DNA from: Maritimibacter sp. HL-12
GTDB lineage: Bacteria > Pseudomonadota > Alphaproteobacteria > Rhodobacterales > Rhodobacteraceae
DNA length: 64,000 bases
Assembly: GCF_900177545.1 (NCBI RefSeq)
Contig: NZ_FXBQ01000001.1
Span: 930,001 to 994,000, forward strand
Direction of reading: 5' to 3'
Below are positions 33,769-44,157 of the stretch, in pieces (within the stretch, counting starts at the first letter, position 1; each line of letters starts with the position of its first letter). The notes below the pieces were generated by a model, which was not told the origin of the DNA, did no database searches, and worked only from the letters and a program-made list of their open reading frames with translations. Position numbers and translations under genes: made by a program.

Positions 33769-34740
33769 ATGACGCTCACGAAACAGGACATCGGCCGACT
33801 ACTGGCCAAGCAGGGCATATTGATCGCCTTTGCCGTCTTCATGATCGGCTTCGCCCTGGCGAACCAACGCTTCATCGCGATCGACAACATCGCGGGGGTG
33901 ATCCGGTCGTCCGCCATTCTGGGGGTGATGGCTCTGGGCGTCACCTTCGTCGTGATCGGTGGCAACCTGGATCTCTCGGTCGGGTCGATGATGTCTTTCT
34001 CGACGATCGTGGTGCTCGACCTGCACGACAAGATCGGCCCGACGCTCGCGATTCCGGCGATGTTCGGCCTGACCTTGCTTCTGGGGGCGTTCATCGGTTT
34101 CCTTGTCGGCTATCTGAAGCTGAATTCGCTGATCGTCACCTTGGGGATGCTGTCGGCCATTCACGGCCTGACCCTGACCTGGTCGGGCGGCAAGAACATG
34201 GATATCGCCGACAAGTCCGGCACCTGGTTCTCGTTCTTCGGGCAGGACCGCATCTTCGGCATTCCCATGCCGATCCTGATCTTCGCGCTGCTGGCGGTCT
34301 TGCTGAGCCTGCTGCTCGCCCGAACACCCTTCGGGCGCAAGGTCTACGCGGTCGGGGGCAATGGGCAGGCCGCCACCTTCTCGGGCATCCCGCGCGCACG
34401 CATCGTGTTCTTCACCTACCTGATCTCGGCCTTCTGCGTGGCAATGGCCGGCCTGTTGCAGGCCAGCCGCAGCCTCGGCAGCCAGAACACCGTCGGGCAG
34501 GGCATGGAACTCGAAGTGCTCGCCGCAGTGATCCTGGGCGGCGCGTCGCTGCTCGGCGGGGCGGGCACCGTGTTCAAGACCGTGGTCGGCGTTCTGATCC
34601 TCGGATTCATCCAGAACGGACTGCTGTTGGTCGGCCTCGACTTCTACGTCCAGTACATCGTGACCTGGGCCATCATCATCCTCGCCGTCTGGCTCGATGT
34701 TGCCGCCAAGCGGGGCCGCCTCTGGTCCCCGATTGCATAA
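33769..34740 (+). CDS. ABC transporter permease, RbsC-like (first)
   Basis: 323 residues, 8-10 hydrophobic segments in the branched-chain/ribose permease (BPD_transp_2) pattern: GVTFVVIGGNLDLSVGSMMSF near residue 60 and AVILGGASLLGGAGTVFKTVVG near 260. GGAGG precedes the start. Works with the second permease as a heterodimeric channel. Confidence 0.93.
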   Translation: MTLTKQDIGRLLAKQGILIAFAVFMIGFALANQRFIAIDNIAGVIRSSAILGVMALGVTFVVIGGNLDLSVGSMMSFSTIVVLDLHDKIGPTLAIPAMFGLTLLLGAFIGFLVGYLKLNSLIVTLGMLSAIHGLTLTWSGGKNMDIADKSGTWFSFFGQDRIFGIPMPILIFALLAVLLSLLLARTPFGRKVYAVGGNGQAATFSGIPRARIVFFTYLISAFCVAMAGLLQASRSLGSQNTVGQGMELEVLAAVILGGASLLGGAGTVFKTVVGVLILGFIQNGLLLVGLDFYVQYIVTWAIIILAVWLDVAAKRGRLWSPIA

Positions 34741-34752
34741 GGAGCGCCGGAC

Positions 34753-35754
34753 ATGACGACGGACAACCGCAAGGAAATCCTGAAACGGGGCGCGATCTGG
34801 GCCTTTATCCTGGTGGAACTCGCGTTCTTCTCGATCATCGGAGACCGTCTTTCGGTATCCGACAAGGCGTTCATGGATTACGCCAACATGCTGTTGCTGC
34901 TGAAGCAATCGGCGCCGATCGGGATCATCGCGCTGGGCATGACCATCATCATGATCAACGGCAATATCGATTTGAGCGTGGGCGCGACCTTCGCACTCGC
35001 CGCGATCGTGTTGCTCGACAGCATGACATGGCCGTTCATGCAGGCGCTGGGCGATTGGGCGATCCCGCTGGCCTGGGTCTTTGCCCTGCTGACAGGTGCC
35101 ACGCTGGGGGCGATCAATGGCCTGATTGTCTGGAAAACCGGGGTCGATGCCTTCATCGTCACGCTTGGCTCGATGCTCGGGTTTCGCGGGCTCGTCTTCA
35201 TGTTCAACGGCGAACAACCCACGAGCCACCTCAACTGGACCCTGGTGGATTTTGCCGAGGGGCATTTCCTCGGCCTGCACACGCCAACCTGGTTCCTGCT
35301 TTGCGCTGCACTGGTGCTGTGGCTGTTGATGACGCGCACCGTGCATGGCCGCAACGCCTATGCCATCGGCAACAATCGCGAAGCGGCCGTGAATGCCGGC
35401 ATCCGGGTGGGGCCGCACATGTTGCTGAACTTCATCCTGATCGGCTTTCTGGCCGCGCTGTCGGCGGTGGTGTTCTATTCCGAGAGCGGCTCGGTCAATC
35501 CCAATGACGGGATGCTCTTCGAGCTTTGGGCAATCACCGCCGTCGTGCTCGGCGGCACCAAGTTGGCTGGCGGCTATGGCTCCATCATCTCGACGCTGGG
35601 CGGAGTCATCGCGATCCAGCTCCTGCGCAAGGGGCTGGGCCATATCGGGGCAGATACGCAAACCGTCAACCTTGTGATCGGCCTGATCCTGATCGCGGTG
35701 CTGATCCTCGACCGGCAACTGAACCGCAAGGGTCAAGGGGAGTTGAAGATATGA
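34753..35754 (+). CDS. ABC transporter permease, RbsC-like (second)
   Basis: 333 residues, same family as its neighbour (GMTIIMINGNIDLSVGATFAL and AVVLGGTKLAGGYGSIIST). A larger extracytoplasmic-side insertion with NGEQPTSHLNWTLVDFAEGHF distinguishes it. Its stop overlaps the ATPase start as ATGA. Confidence 0.93.
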   Translation: MTTDNRKEILKRGAIWAFILVELAFFSIIGDRLSVSDKAFMDYANMLLLLKQSAPIGIIALGMTIIMINGNIDLSVGATFALAAIVLLDSMTWPFMQALGDWAIPLAWVFALLTGATLGAINGLIVWKTGVDAFIVTLGSMLGFRGLVFMFNGEQPTSHLNWTLVDFAEGHFLGLHTPTWFLLCAALVLWLLMTRTVHGRNAYAIGNNREAAVNAGIRVGPHMLLNFILIGFLAALSAVVFYSESGSVNPNDGMLFELWAITAVVLGGTKLAGGYGSIISTLGGVIAIQLLRKGLGHIGADTQTVNLVIGLILIAVLILDRQLNRKGQGELKI

Positions 35755-37259
35755 CCGATCCAACACCTGTTCTTCGCCTTGAGGGCATCGTCAAATCCTT
35801 TCCCGGTGTGCGGGCGCTCGATGGCGTGTCTTTCGATGTGCGCCCCGGCGAGGTTCACGCCCTGATGGGTGAAAACGGCGCCGGGAAATCCACCTTGATG
35901 AAGGTTCTGGGGGGCATCCACGCCCCGAACGAAGGCAAGATCTTCATCGCCGAAGAGCCCGTAGTCATGACCTCGCCGATGCAGGCCAAGGCCAAGGGCG
36001 TGGTCTTCATTCACCAGGAACTCAGCCTGGCAGATGAACTGACTGTTGCCGAGAACATCTTTCTGGGCGAACTGCCGTTGAAATCCTTCGGCCGGGTCGA
36101 CTGGGCCAAGCTCTACGCCCGGACCGACGCCATCCTCAAGAAGCTGAACGTGCGCTTCACCGCGAAAACCCGTGTCGGCGATCTGTCCATCGCCAACCAG
36201 CAGATGGTCGAGATCGGCCGCGCCCTGACCGTGTCGCCCCGCGCGGTGATCTTCGACGAGCCAACCGCCTCGCTGACCGATGCGGAAAAGGTGGTGCTGT
36301 TCGACGTGATAGCCGATCTGCAATCGCAGGGCGTCGGCATCGTCTATATCTCGCACCGCATGGAAGAGGTCTTCAAGATCACTGACCGGATCAGCGTTCT
36401 GCGCGACGGACAATATCGCGGAACACTCATCACCGCCGACACCGACGAGGACGAGGTGACCAAGCTGATGATCGGCCGCAGCCTTGATCTGTCGCGCAAC
36501 GAAAGCCATCACGAGATGGGGGATGTCGCGCTCGAGGTGCGCGGCCTGAGTTGCGGAACCTTGTTTCAGGACGTGGATTTTGCGGTGCGCAAGGGCGAGG
36601 TTCTGGGCTTCTACGGCCTTGTCGGTGCCGGGCGCACCGAGATTGCCGAGACGATCTTCGGCCTGCGTAACCCCACCGCCGGGCAGATCTATCTCAACGG
36701 GCGCGAGGTGCGCATCCACTCGCCGATCGACGCGGTGCGCATGGGCATTTCGCTGGTGCCCGAGGATCGCAAGGGCCAGGGCCTCGTGCTGAGCATGAAT
36801 TGCCGCGACAACATGACCTTGCCGCAAGTCGATGACATGACCGCCGGGCCCTTTGTCAGCGACGGGGCAGAGATCGCCATCTTCGACCAGTACCGCGACA
36901 AGCTCGATATCCGCACCCCCGGCTGGCGGCAACTCGTCGGCAACCTGTCGGGCGGCAACCAGCAGAAGATCGTGATCGGAAAATGGCTGTCCATGCGCCC
37001 GGATGTGCTGATCGTGGATGAACCGACGCGCGGCATCGACGTCGGCTCCAAATCCGAGATCCACAGCCTGATCCGCGATCTTGCCGCGCAAGGCTTCGCC
37101 GTGATCGTCATCAGTTCGGAAATGCCCGAGGTGCTGCATGTCTCCGATCGCATCGTGGCGATGTACTCGGGCAAGGTGATGCGCGAATTCACCTCCGAGG
37201 AAGTGACCGAGGACAACCTGATCCAGGCCATCTCCGGGATCACCGAGAAAGTTGCCTGA
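35751..37259 (+). CDS. Sugar ABC transporter ATP-binding protein, RbsA-like
   Basis: 502 residues from ATG 35751 with GGGGAG upstream. Two fused nucleotide-binding domains: Walker A GENGAGKST in the first half and GLVGAGRTE in the second, degenerate as usual in RbsA/MglA; signature LSGGNQQKI in the second half. It energises uptake by the two permeases. Confidence 0.95.
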   Translation: MTDPTPVLRLEGIVKSFPGVRALDGVSFDVRPGEVHALMGENGAGKSTLMKVLGGIHAPNEGKIFIAEEPVVMTSPMQAKAKGVVFIHQELSLADELTVAENIFLGELPLKSFGRVDWAKLYARTDAILKKLNVRFTAKTRVGDLSIANQQMVEIGRALTVSPRAVIFDEPTASLTDAEKVVLFDVIADLQSQGVGIVYISHRMEEVFKITDRISVLRDGQYRGTLITADTDEDEVTKLMIGRSLDLSRNESHHEMGDVALEVRGLSCGTLFQDVDFAVRKGEVLGFYGLVGAGRTEIAETIFGLRNPTAGQIYLNGREVRIHSPIDAVRMGISLVPEDRKGQGLVLSMNCRDNMTLPQVDDMTAGPFVSDGAEIAIFDQYRDKLDIRTPGWRQLVGNLSGGNQQKIVIGKWLSMRPDVLIVDEPTRGIDVGSKSEIHSLIRDLAAQGFAVIVISSEMPEVLHVSDRIVAMYSGKVMREFTSEEVTEDNLIQAISGITEKVA

Positions 37260-37260
37260 C

Positions 37261-38130
37261 ATGCGGATCGGCTTCGCAGGCCTTGGCCGCATGGGCGTCG
37301 AGATGGCCGCCAACCTGGTGGCCGCCGGGCATGACGTTGTGGTGTGGAACCGCACCATCGACAAGGCGCGCGATTTCGCCGCACAGCATCGGTGCGGCGT
37401 GGCCGAAACCCCCGCGGAACTGGCGCAAGCGGTGGATATCATCGTCACGATGCTGGCCGACGATGCTTCGTCGGAGGCCGTGCATCTTGGCGACGCTGGC
37501 CTGTTCACGGCCCCGCGCGCGACGGTGTTTCTGCAAATGGGCACCCTGTCGCCCGATCATGTCGCAGCACTTGCCCATGCCGCGCCGCCGGGATGCCGCG
37601 TGATCGACGCCCCCGTTTCCGGCGCGACCGGCGCGGCAAGGGCCGCGACGCTGACCATCATGGCCGGCTGCAGCGAAGCCGAGGCTGCGCCGCTCCGCCC
37701 GGTGCTCGAGGCGATGGGACACCCCGTCCTGTGTCTTGGCTCTGTCGGCGCAGGGGCGGTCATGAAGCTCGCGGTCAATTCCATGATCCACGGGTTGAAC
37801 CAGAGCCTTGCCGAGGCCCTGACTCTTGCCGAAGCTGCGGGCATTGCGCCCGAGCGCGCCTTCGACGTGATCGAAAACAGCGCCGCCGCGGCACCGATGC
37901 TGTCCTACCGCCGCCCGCTCTATCTCGACGAGACCAGCCACGACGTGACCTTCACCGTCGCGCTGGCCCGCAAGGACATGGACTTGACCGCAGCCCTGGC
38001 AAAACGCTTCGGCGTGGCCATGCCGCAGGGAGGCGTCACGCTCGACAATCTCAAAGAGGCCGAAGCCGCCGGCTATGCGGCGCGAGACATGGCCTCGATC
38101 CTGACATTCATGAGGGAGAAGTTACCATGA
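37261..38130 (+). CDS. 3-hydroxyisobutyrate dehydrogenase-like NAD(P) oxidoreductase
   Basis: 289 residues from ATG 37261, one base after the ATPase stop. Rossmann GFAGLGRMGVEMAANL, substrate-binding DAPVSGATGAARAATL, and the catalytic Lys in GAGAVMKLAVN. Beta-hydroxyacid dehydrogenases of this type oxidise hydroxyacids such as tartronate semialdehyde or hydroxyisobutyrate. Overlaps the ThuA-domain gene by 4 bp. Substrate is presumably an intermediate of the imported compound. Confidence 0.92.
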   Translation: MRIGFAGLGRMGVEMAANLVAAGHDVVVWNRTIDKARDFAAQHRCGVAETPAELAQAVDIIVTMLADDASSEAVHLGDAGLFTAPRATVFLQMGTLSPDHVAALAHAAPPGCRVIDAPVSGATGAARAATLTIMAGCSEAEAAPLRPVLEAMGHPVLCLGSVGAGAVMKLAVNSMIHGLNQSLAEALTLAEAAGIAPERAFDVIENSAAAAPMLSYRRPLYLDETSHDVTFTVALARKDMDLTAALAKRFGVAMPQGGVTLDNLKEAEAAGYAARDMASILTFMREKLP

Positions 38131-38852
38131 AAGCGGCGCTATTCGTCGGCGGCTGGCAAGGCCACGCACCGACCGATTTCAGCACCTGGTATGCCGACCT
38201 GCTGCGGCAGAACGGCTTCGATGTCGATATCTATGACACGCTGGAGCCGCTGGAGCACCCCGACACGCTCGCAGATCTCGACCTGATCACCCCGATCTGG
38301 TCTTCCGCCCGCTCCGGCCACAAGGACAAGTACGGCAACATGACCAAGCTGCAGGAAGACGGGCTCCTGCAACTGATCTCGAACGGCTGCGGCATCGCCG
38401 GTTGGCACGGCCACATGGGCGATGCCTTCCGCGACCGGCCGACCTACCATTTCCTGATCGGCGGCCAGTTCGTCGCCCATCCGCCGGGCTGGCCCGACAA
38501 TCTCCAGCCCCGCGAAGACTACATCGACTACGACGTGACGATCTGCCGGCCGGCCGATCCGATCGTCAAGGGCATCAGGAGCTTCCGGCTGACCTCCGAG
38601 CAGTATTACATGCTGGTGGACCCCTCGAACGAGGTGCTGGCAACCACCACCTTCTCCGGCGAGCATCTGTGGTGGATCGAGGGTACGGTGATCCCGGTCG
38701 TGTGGAAGCGGCGCTGGAACAAGGGCCGGGTCTTCTATTGCTCGATCGGCCACGAACTCGACGACCTCAAGGTGCCGCAAGTGACCGAGATCATACGACG
38801 CGGCGCGATCTGGGCCGCCGAGGGACGCACCAAAGCGGCGCTTGCCTCCTAG
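38127..38852 (+). CDS. ThuA-domain protein
   Basis: 241 residues. ThuA-like amidotransferase fold: ALFVGGWQGH at the N-terminus, GCGIAGWHGHMGDAF near 85, and the C-terminal GRVFYCSIGHE. ThuA proteins act in trehalose and related disaccharide use, often as part of oxidation to 3-keto sugars. Supports a sugar or polyol as the transported substrate. Last gene of the operon. Confidence 0.88.
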   Translation: MKAALFVGGWQGHAPTDFSTWYADLLRQNGFDVDIYDTLEPLEHPDTLADLDLITPIWSSARSGHKDKYGNMTKLQEDGLLQLISNGCGIAGWHGHMGDAFRDRPTYHFLIGGQFVAHPPGWPDNLQPREDYIDYDVTICRPADPIVKGIRSFRLTSEQYYMLVDPSNEVLATTTFSGEHLWWIEGTVIPVVWKRRWNKGRVFYCSIGHELDDLKVPQVTEIIRRGAIWAAEGRTKAALAS

Positions 38853-39371
38853 GGGCACCAAGGCGGTATCCCGCCACTGAGGGATCCTGGCCGTGGCGGA
38901 ACGGAGCGACCGGGACACCTCGGTCGGACCGTGCCTTTGCGCGGATGTTCAACGGCAGAAAGGGCGGGAGCGGGCGTTCACGTCAGCCTGCACGGCGGCC
39001 GGAACTGCAGATGTTCACTGCGACGGCGAAGTTTGGTGATCGGCGAACGCACATAGTGCAGGGCGATCCTGCCATTCGCTTTGGGCATTCGGCCCCACCA
39101 CATCGGGTCACGTCGCGCGCCTGTCGCGGGCCGACGGCACGCGGGTCGAGCAGCCTTGTGCGCACTCACCTGCCATGCAGCGCGTCGAAAAAAGCCGCGC
39201 CAAGCACCCGAGGCTTTCGGTGGTGCGTCTCGTTTACCGGCGGTTTTCAGCAGGTTCGCACCGGCTGGGACAATCCGGTTTGCATCCTGTTAGGGGTTTG
39301 TTAACGTCAACGAGATCCGCTCGTGAACAAACACGCGAAAGCCCCTGCCAAGCAGGGGCGGGGAGGCAGCA
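38853..39371. other. Long intergenic region upstream of nap
   Basis: No supported gene lies in these 519 bp. The end carries a short hairpin, GCCCCTG/CAGGGGC (39341-39359), immediately before the napE ribosome site GGGAGG. No clear FNR-type TTGAT-N4-ATCAA site was found. Promoters for nap must lie here. Confidence 0.6.
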
Positions 39372-39563
39372 TTGTCAGATCGACAAGCCACCGAACCCGG
39401 AATACGACCGGAACGACCCAGTCGCCGCACCGAGTTGACCCGTTTTCTGGTGCTGGCCTTCGGTGTATGGCCTGTCATCGCAGTCGGCGTCGTCGGTGGC
39501 TACGGGTTTCTCGTCTGGATGTATCAGATGATCGCCAGTCCGCCCGGGCCGCCGGGACATTGA
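39372..39563 (+). CDS. napE: Periplasmic nitrate reductase small membrane subunit NapE
   Basis: 63 residues with a TTG start (39372) 6 bases after GGGAGG. A single hydrophobic helix (FLVLAFGVWPVIAVGVVGGYGFLVWM) preceded by a charged N-terminus (ELTRF), the NapE/TorE pattern. Role in nitrate reduction is still unclear in the family. Confidence 0.88.
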   Translation: MSDRQATEPGIRPERPSRRTELTRFLVLAFGVWPVIAVGVVGGYGFLVWMYQMIASPPGPPGH

Positions 39564-39569
39564 GGCGGG

Positions 39570-40061
39570 GTGGCGCGGCCGCCCACCATATCCCGCCGCG
39601 CTCTGCTGCGTGGCAAGCCGCGCCCGGCAGCGTTCAAGCCGCGCCCGCCCGGGGTCTTGCTCGGCTCCCTGGATGCCTGCACGAGGTGTGGCCTCTGCGT
39701 GACCGCATGCCCCGAACGAATTCTTGTTGTCTCTGGCGACGGGGTGGACCTGCATCCCGATCTGGGTGAGTGCACCTTCTGCGGTGCCTGCTCGGCGGCG
39801 TGTCCGGAACCCGTATTCGAGGCCTCCGCCGATATGGCGCACGTCATGGAGATCACCACGGATTGCTTCGTTCAGGCTGGCATCGCCTGCATGTCTTGCC
39901 GCGATTCCTGTCCCTATGACGCGATTACCCTGCAACCACGGATCGGCGCACCCTTCCTGCCGCGCCTCGACCCCACCGCCTGCACCGGTTGCGGAGCCTG
40001 CGTCGCATGTTGTCCGGCCGATGCCATCCGCGCGGTCGAGAGGGAGGTCGAAGATGCCTGA
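39570..40061 (+). CDS. napF: Ferredoxin-type protein NapF
   Basis: 163 residues from GTG 39570. Three to four iron-sulfur motifs: CTRCGLCVTACPE, CTFCGACSAACPE, CMSCRDSCPY and CTGCGACVACCPA. Starts with an arginine-rich N-terminus (SRRALLRG) typical of NapF. In the family it acts in the cytoplasm in maturation of NapA. Overlaps napD by 8 bp. Confidence 0.93.
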   Translation: MARPPTISRRALLRGKPRPAAFKPRPPGVLLGSLDACTRCGLCVTACPERILVVSGDGVDLHPDLGECTFCGACSAACPEPVFEASADMAHVMEITTDCFVQAGIACMSCRDSCPYDAITLQPRIGAPFLPRLDPTACTGCGACVACCPADAIRAVEREVEDA

Positions 40062-40305
40062 GGGTCGCTGGCATGTCTCGTCGGCCGTGGTGAACGTCGC
40101 CGCGGAGGAACGCGAACCCGTGCGCGCCCGCGTAGAGGCGCTGGACGGGGTGGAGGTGCATGGCGGCGACGCCACACGGATCATCATCACCATCGAGGGG
40201 ACGAGCACCGGAGAGTTGGGCGACCGGCTCACCGAAATCAACCTGATGCCAGGCGTGCTGGTGGCCAACATGGTCTTCGAGCATGCGGAGGAAACGGAGG
40301 ACTAG
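40054..40305 (+). CDS. napD: NapA maturation chaperone NapD
   Basis: 83 residues from ATG 40054, with GGGAGG upstream. Ferredoxin-fold NapD pattern: [14 protein letters not shown], then [10 protein letters not shown] and a C-terminal [17 protein letters not shown]. NapD binds the Tat signal peptide of NapA before export. Two bp from napA. Confidence 0.92.
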   Translation: MPEGRWHVSSAVVNVAAEEREPVRARVEALDGVEVHGGDATRIIITIEGTSTGELGDRLTEINLMPGVLVANMVFEHAEETED

Positions 40306-40307
40306 CC

Positions 40308-42809
40308 ATGCCACTTGATCTCACGCGTCGCCAGCTTCTCAAGGCTCATGCCGCAGCGCTTGCCGCGTCCGCGGTCGGGCTCCCGCAGGATGCCCTCGCA
40401 CAGCCCGTGCCGGGCGGGGTCGACGCGCTGGAAATCAAGTGGTCCAAGGCACCCTGCCGGTTCTGCGGCACCGGTTGCGGCGTGATGGTCGGCGTGAAGG
40501 AGGGCAAGGTCGTCGCGACCCATGGCGACATGCAGCACGAGGTCAACCGCGGGCTGAACTGCGTCAAGGGCTATTTCCTGTCGAAGATCATGTATGGTGA
40601 GGATCGGCTGACCACGCCGCTCATGCGCAAGTCGGGCGGCGAGTTCGACAAGAACGGCGCCTTCGAGCCGGTAAGCTGGGACGAGGCCTTCGACGTGATG
40701 GCCGCGAAGGTCAAGCAGGTGCTGGCCGAGAAGGGGCCGGAAGGCATCGGCATGTTCGGCTCCGGCCAGTGGACCGTGATGGAGGGCTATGCCGCGTCCA
40801 AGCTGATGCGCGCCGGGTTCCGCTCCAACAACCTCGATCCCAACGCGCGACATTGCATGGCCTCGGCCGCCACGGCCTTCATGCGGAGCTTCGGAATCGA
40901 CGAGCCGATGGGCTGCTACGACGATTTCGAACACGCCGACGCCTTCGTGCTCTGGGGCTCGAACATGGCCGAGATGCACCCGATCCTTTGGACGCGGCTG
41001 GCCGACCGCAGGCTCGGCACGCCCGGCGTGAAGTGCGCGGTTCTCTCGACATTCACGCATCGGTCGATGGACCTCGCCGACATCCCCATCGTGTTCAAGC
41101 CGGGCACGGATCTCGCGATCCTCAACTACATCGCCAACTACATCATTGAGACCGGCCGGGTGAACCAGGAGTTCGTTGACCGGCACACGGTCTTCAAGAA
41201 GGGTGCCACCGATATCGGCTACGGGCTGCGGCCCGAGCACGAACTCGAGGCGGCGGCCACCGGTGCCGGCAATCCCGGCCTGATGGAGGACAGCGATTTC
41301 GCCGCGTTTCGGGACCATGTATCAACCTACACGCTCGATTACGTGAGCGAGCTTTCCGGAGTCGAGCCGGGGTTCCTCGAGGAACTGGCGGAGCTCTACG
41401 CGGATCCGGACAAGAAGGTCATGTCGCTCTGGACCATGGGCTTCAACCAGCATGTGCGCGGCGTCTGGGCGAACCAGATGGTCTATAACATCCACCTTCT
41501 GACCGGGAAGATTTCCGAACCGGGCAACTCCCCGTTCTCGTTGACCGGCCAGCCCTCGGCCTGCGGCACGGCTCGGGAGGTGGGCACCTTCGCGCACCGG
41601 CTGCCGGCCGACATGGTGGTGACCAATCCAGACCACGTGGCCATCGCCGAGAAGCTGTGGAAGCTGCCGAACGGCCTCTTGAACACCCGACCGGGGTTTC
41701 ACGCGGTGCAGCAGGACCGGATGCTGAAGGACGGGGAGCTCAACTTCTATTGGGTGCAGGTGAACAACAACCTCCAGGCCGCGCCCAATTCCCAGAACGA
41801 GACCTACATCGGCTATCGCAACCCCGACAACCTGATCGTGGTCTCGGACGCCTATCCGACAGTGACGACCATGGCCGCCGACATCATCCTGCCGGCGGCG
41901 ATGTGGGTGGAGAAGGAAGGCGTCTACGGAAACGCCGAACGACGCACACACTCCTGGCACCAACTGGTCGATGCGCCTGGCGAGTCCCGATCGGACCTTT
42001 GGCAGCTCGCCGAGTTTTCCAAGCGCTTCACCACTGACGAGGTCTGGCCGGCCGAGGTTCTGGAGGCCAATCCGGATTATCGCGGCAAATCCCTGTTCGA
42101 CGTGTGCTTCGCCAACGGGGAGGTGGACCGCTATCCGCTGGAAGACGTCGATGCGGACTACGCCAACCAGGAGGCGGAGCATTTCGGGTTCTATATCCAG
42201 AAGGACCTGTTCGAGGAATACGCGGCGTTCGGGCGCGGCAAGGCGCACGATCTCGCGCCCTACGACACGTATCACCAGAACCGCGGGCTGCGATGGCCGG
42301 TGGTTGACGGGCAGGAGACGAAATGGCGCTTCCGCGAGGGTCATGACCCCTATGTCACCGAAGGCGCCGGCGTCGAATTCTACGGCCGGCCGGACGGGCG
42401 CGCAGTCATCATCGCCGTGCCCTACGAGCCGCCGGCCGAAAGCCCCGATGACGCGTTCGACATGTGGCTGGTCACTGGCCGGGTGCTGGAACACTGGCAT
42501 TCCGGTTCGATGACGATGCGGGTGCCGGAACTCTACAAGGCGTTTCCCGGTGCCATGGTGTTCATGAATGCGATCGACGCGCGCAACCGCGGACTGAACC
42601 AGGGGATGGAGGTGCGGGTAATCTCGCGCCGCGGCGAGATCCGCAGCCGGGTGGAAACGCGGGGGCGGAATCGGATGCCCTCGGGTGTGATTTTCGTGCC
42701 GTGGTTCGACGCGAGCCAGCTCATCAACAAGGTGACGCTGGACGCGACCGACCCGATCTCGAAACAGACTGACTTCAAGAAATGCGCCGTGCGCGTGGAG
42801 CCGGTATGA
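40308..42809 (+). CDS. napA: Periplasmic nitrate reductase catalytic subunit NapA
   Basis: 833 residues. Tat signal with [16 protein letters not shown]; a [4Fe-4S] motif [13 protein letters not shown] with a fourth Cys in RGLNCVKG; molybdenum-ligating Cys in [11 protein letters not shown]. The C-terminal molydopterin-binding domain is complete ([10 protein letters not shown]). Reduces nitrate to nitrite in the periplasm, fed by NapB and NapC. Length fits the family. Stop overlaps the napB start. Confidence 0.97.
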   Translation: MPLDLTRRQLLKAHAAALAASAVGLPQDALAQPVPGGVDALEIKWSKAPCRFCGTGCGVMVGVKEGKVVATHGDMQHEVNRGLNCVKGYFLSKIMYGEDRLTTPLMRKSGGEFDKNGAFEPVSWDEAFDVMAAKVKQVLAEKGPEGIGMFGSGQWTVMEGYAASKLMRAGFRSNNLDPNARHCMASAATAFMRSFGIDEPMGCYDDFEHADAFVLWGSNMAEMHPILWTRLADRRLGTPGVKCAVLSTFTHRSMDLADIPIVFKPGTDLAILNYIANYIIETGRVNQEFVDRHTVFKKGATDIGYGLRPEHELEAAATGAGNPGLMEDSDFAAFRDHVSTYTLDYVSELSGVEPGFLEELAELYADPDKKVMSLWTMGFNQHVRGVWANQMVYNIHLLTGKISEPGNSPFSLTGQPSACGTAREVGTFAHRLPADMVVTNPDHVAIAEKLWKLPNGLLNTRPGFHAVQQDRMLKDGELNFYWVQVNNNLQAAPNSQNETYIGYRNPDNLIVVSDAYPTVTTMAADIILPAAMWVEKEGVYGNAERRTHSWHQLVDAPGESRSDLWQLAEFSKRFTTDEVWPAEVLEANPDYRGKSLFDVCFANGEVDRYPLEDVDADYANQEAEHFGFYIQKDLFEEYAAFGRGKAHDLAPYDTYHQNRGLRWPVVDGQETKWRFREGHDPYVTEGAGVEFYGRPDGRAVIIAVPYEPPAESPDDAFDMWLVTGRVLEHWHSGSMTMRVPELYKAFPGAMVFMNAIDARNRGLNQGMEVRVISRRGEIRSRVETRGRNRMPSGVIFVPWFDASQLINKVTLDATDPISKQTDFKKCAVRVEPV

Positions 42810-43267
42810 TGAGACAGTTTCGCCTTTCCGCAATCCTCGCCGCCTGCTTCGCCGCAACGGTCGTGCTGGCACAGACCGTGCCGGAACTGTCGGGCCCGCA
42901 GCCCGACCCGATGGAATCGGTCCCGGCCGAGCCGCTGGAGCGTTACGTGACCGACGACGAGCGCCAGATGCGGGCCTACCCTGAGCAACCGCCGATCATT
43001 CCGCACTCGATCGAGGGCTATCAGTTGTCGGTCAACGCCAACCGCTGCATGACCTGCCACCGGCGGGAGCATGTGCAGGGTTCCGGCGCGCCGATGATCT
43101 CGATCACCCATTACATGACGCGCGAGGGGCAGATGTTGGCCGACGTCTCGCCCCGCCGTTACTTCTGCACCCAATGCCACGTGCCGCAAGCCGACACCGC
43201 CGCCCTGATCGGCAATACCTTCACCGACATGTCCGAAATGGGTGCTGTCGGCGCGGGGAGCGAGTGA
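42806..43267 (+). CDS. napB: Diheme cytochrome c NapB
   Basis: 153 residues from ATG 42806. Signal peptide ([15 protein letters not shown]), then two heme sites CMTCH and CTQCH. Small electron-transfer subunit of the periplasmic nitrate reductase. ATGA overlap with napA. Confidence 0.95.
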   Translation: MMRQFRLSAILAACFAATVVLAQTVPELSGPQPDPMESVPAEPLERYVTDDERQMRAYPEQPPIIPHSIEGYQLSVNANRCMTCHRREHVQGSGAPMISITHYMTREGQMLADVSPRRYFCTQCHVPQADTAALIGNTFTDMSEMGAVGAGSE

Positions 43268-43268
43268 C

Positions 43269-43922
43269 ATGCGCTGGATCACGAGACCTTTGCGCTGGTT
43301 CTGGAACGTCCTCTGGGCTCCGGCCGGCACACTCGGCCTGGGGTTCCTGACGCTCGGTGGCTTCATCGGCGGCGTCATCTTCTGGGGCGCCTTCAACACA
43401 GCACTGGAAATCACCAACACCGAGGAGTTCTGCATCTCATGTCACGAGATGGAGGCCAACGTTTACGAGGAGATGTCGCGCACCATCCATTTCTCCAACC
43501 GTTCCGGCGTGCGCGCGAGCTGTCCGGCCTGCCATGTGCCGCACGAATGGACAGACAAGATCGCCCGCAAGATGCAGGCCTCCAAGGAGGTCTGGGGTCA
43601 CGTCTTCGGCACGATCAGCACACGAGAGAAGTTCCTCGATCATCGGCTGGTCATGGCAAAGCGGGAATGGGCGCGGCTGAAGGCCAATGACAGTCTGGAA
43701 TGTCGCAACTGCCATTCCGACGTGGCAATGGACCTCAGCCGACAGGCGCCTCGCGCTGCGGAAATCCACACCGAATACCTGCTGAGCGGCGAGCGCACCT
43801 GCATCGACTGCCACAAGGGCATCGCGCATGACCTGCCGGACATGACCGGGGTCGAACCGGGATGGACCGTGCCCGAGGAGCTTCGGGGCGACACCCAGCC
43901 GGGTCTGGCCGAGGCCGAATGA
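43269..43922 (+). CDS. napC: Tetraheme cytochrome c quinol dehydrogenase NapC
   Basis: 217 residues from ATG 43269. One N-terminal membrane helix ([21 protein letters not shown]) and four heme motifs CISCH, CPACH, CRNCH and CIDCH. NapC/NirT family; passes electrons from quinol to NapB. Last gene of the cluster; napG and napH are absent, as in other napEFDABC-type alphaproteobacterial loci. Confidence 0.96.
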   Translation: MRWITRPLRWFWNVLWAPAGTLGLGFLTLGGFIGGVIFWGAFNTALEITNTEEFCISCHEMEANVYEEMSRTIHFSNRSGVRASCPACHVPHEWTDKIARKMQASKEVWGHVFGTISTREKFLDHRLVMAKREWARLKANDSLECRNCHSDVAMDLSRQAPRAAEIHTEYLLSGERTCIDCHKGIAHDLPDMTGVEPGWTVPEELRGDTQPGLAEAE

Positions 43923-44157
43923 CTCCATCGCCTTCTGTTGAATCTCTCGTCGGGAGGCAGCTTCTGACCCCCTGGTCGATCCGGTGGTGCAGCGCCGGGA
44001 TCAAGTGACCGTGCACCTCGAACAGGTAGCTTGGCTTGCCGGGGTCGCCGTGATCACCGTGTCACGACCAAGACCGCGCGCCCCCGACACGTTGCAAACG
44101 ATGGCATCCTGAGCGGCATGGTCTTGCAACACGGCCCTTCGTCCGGTGGGCGGCTGC

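Noticed and set aside
33799-35766. 655-codon minus-strand frame antisense to the two permeases
   Set aside because: Rich in Gln, His, Arg and Asp as expected for the complement of GC-rich membrane-protein genes; the sense frames have clear families.
39323-39769. Plus-strand frame overlapping napE and napF
   Set aside because: Arg/His-rich shadow in a different frame from two recognisable nap genes.
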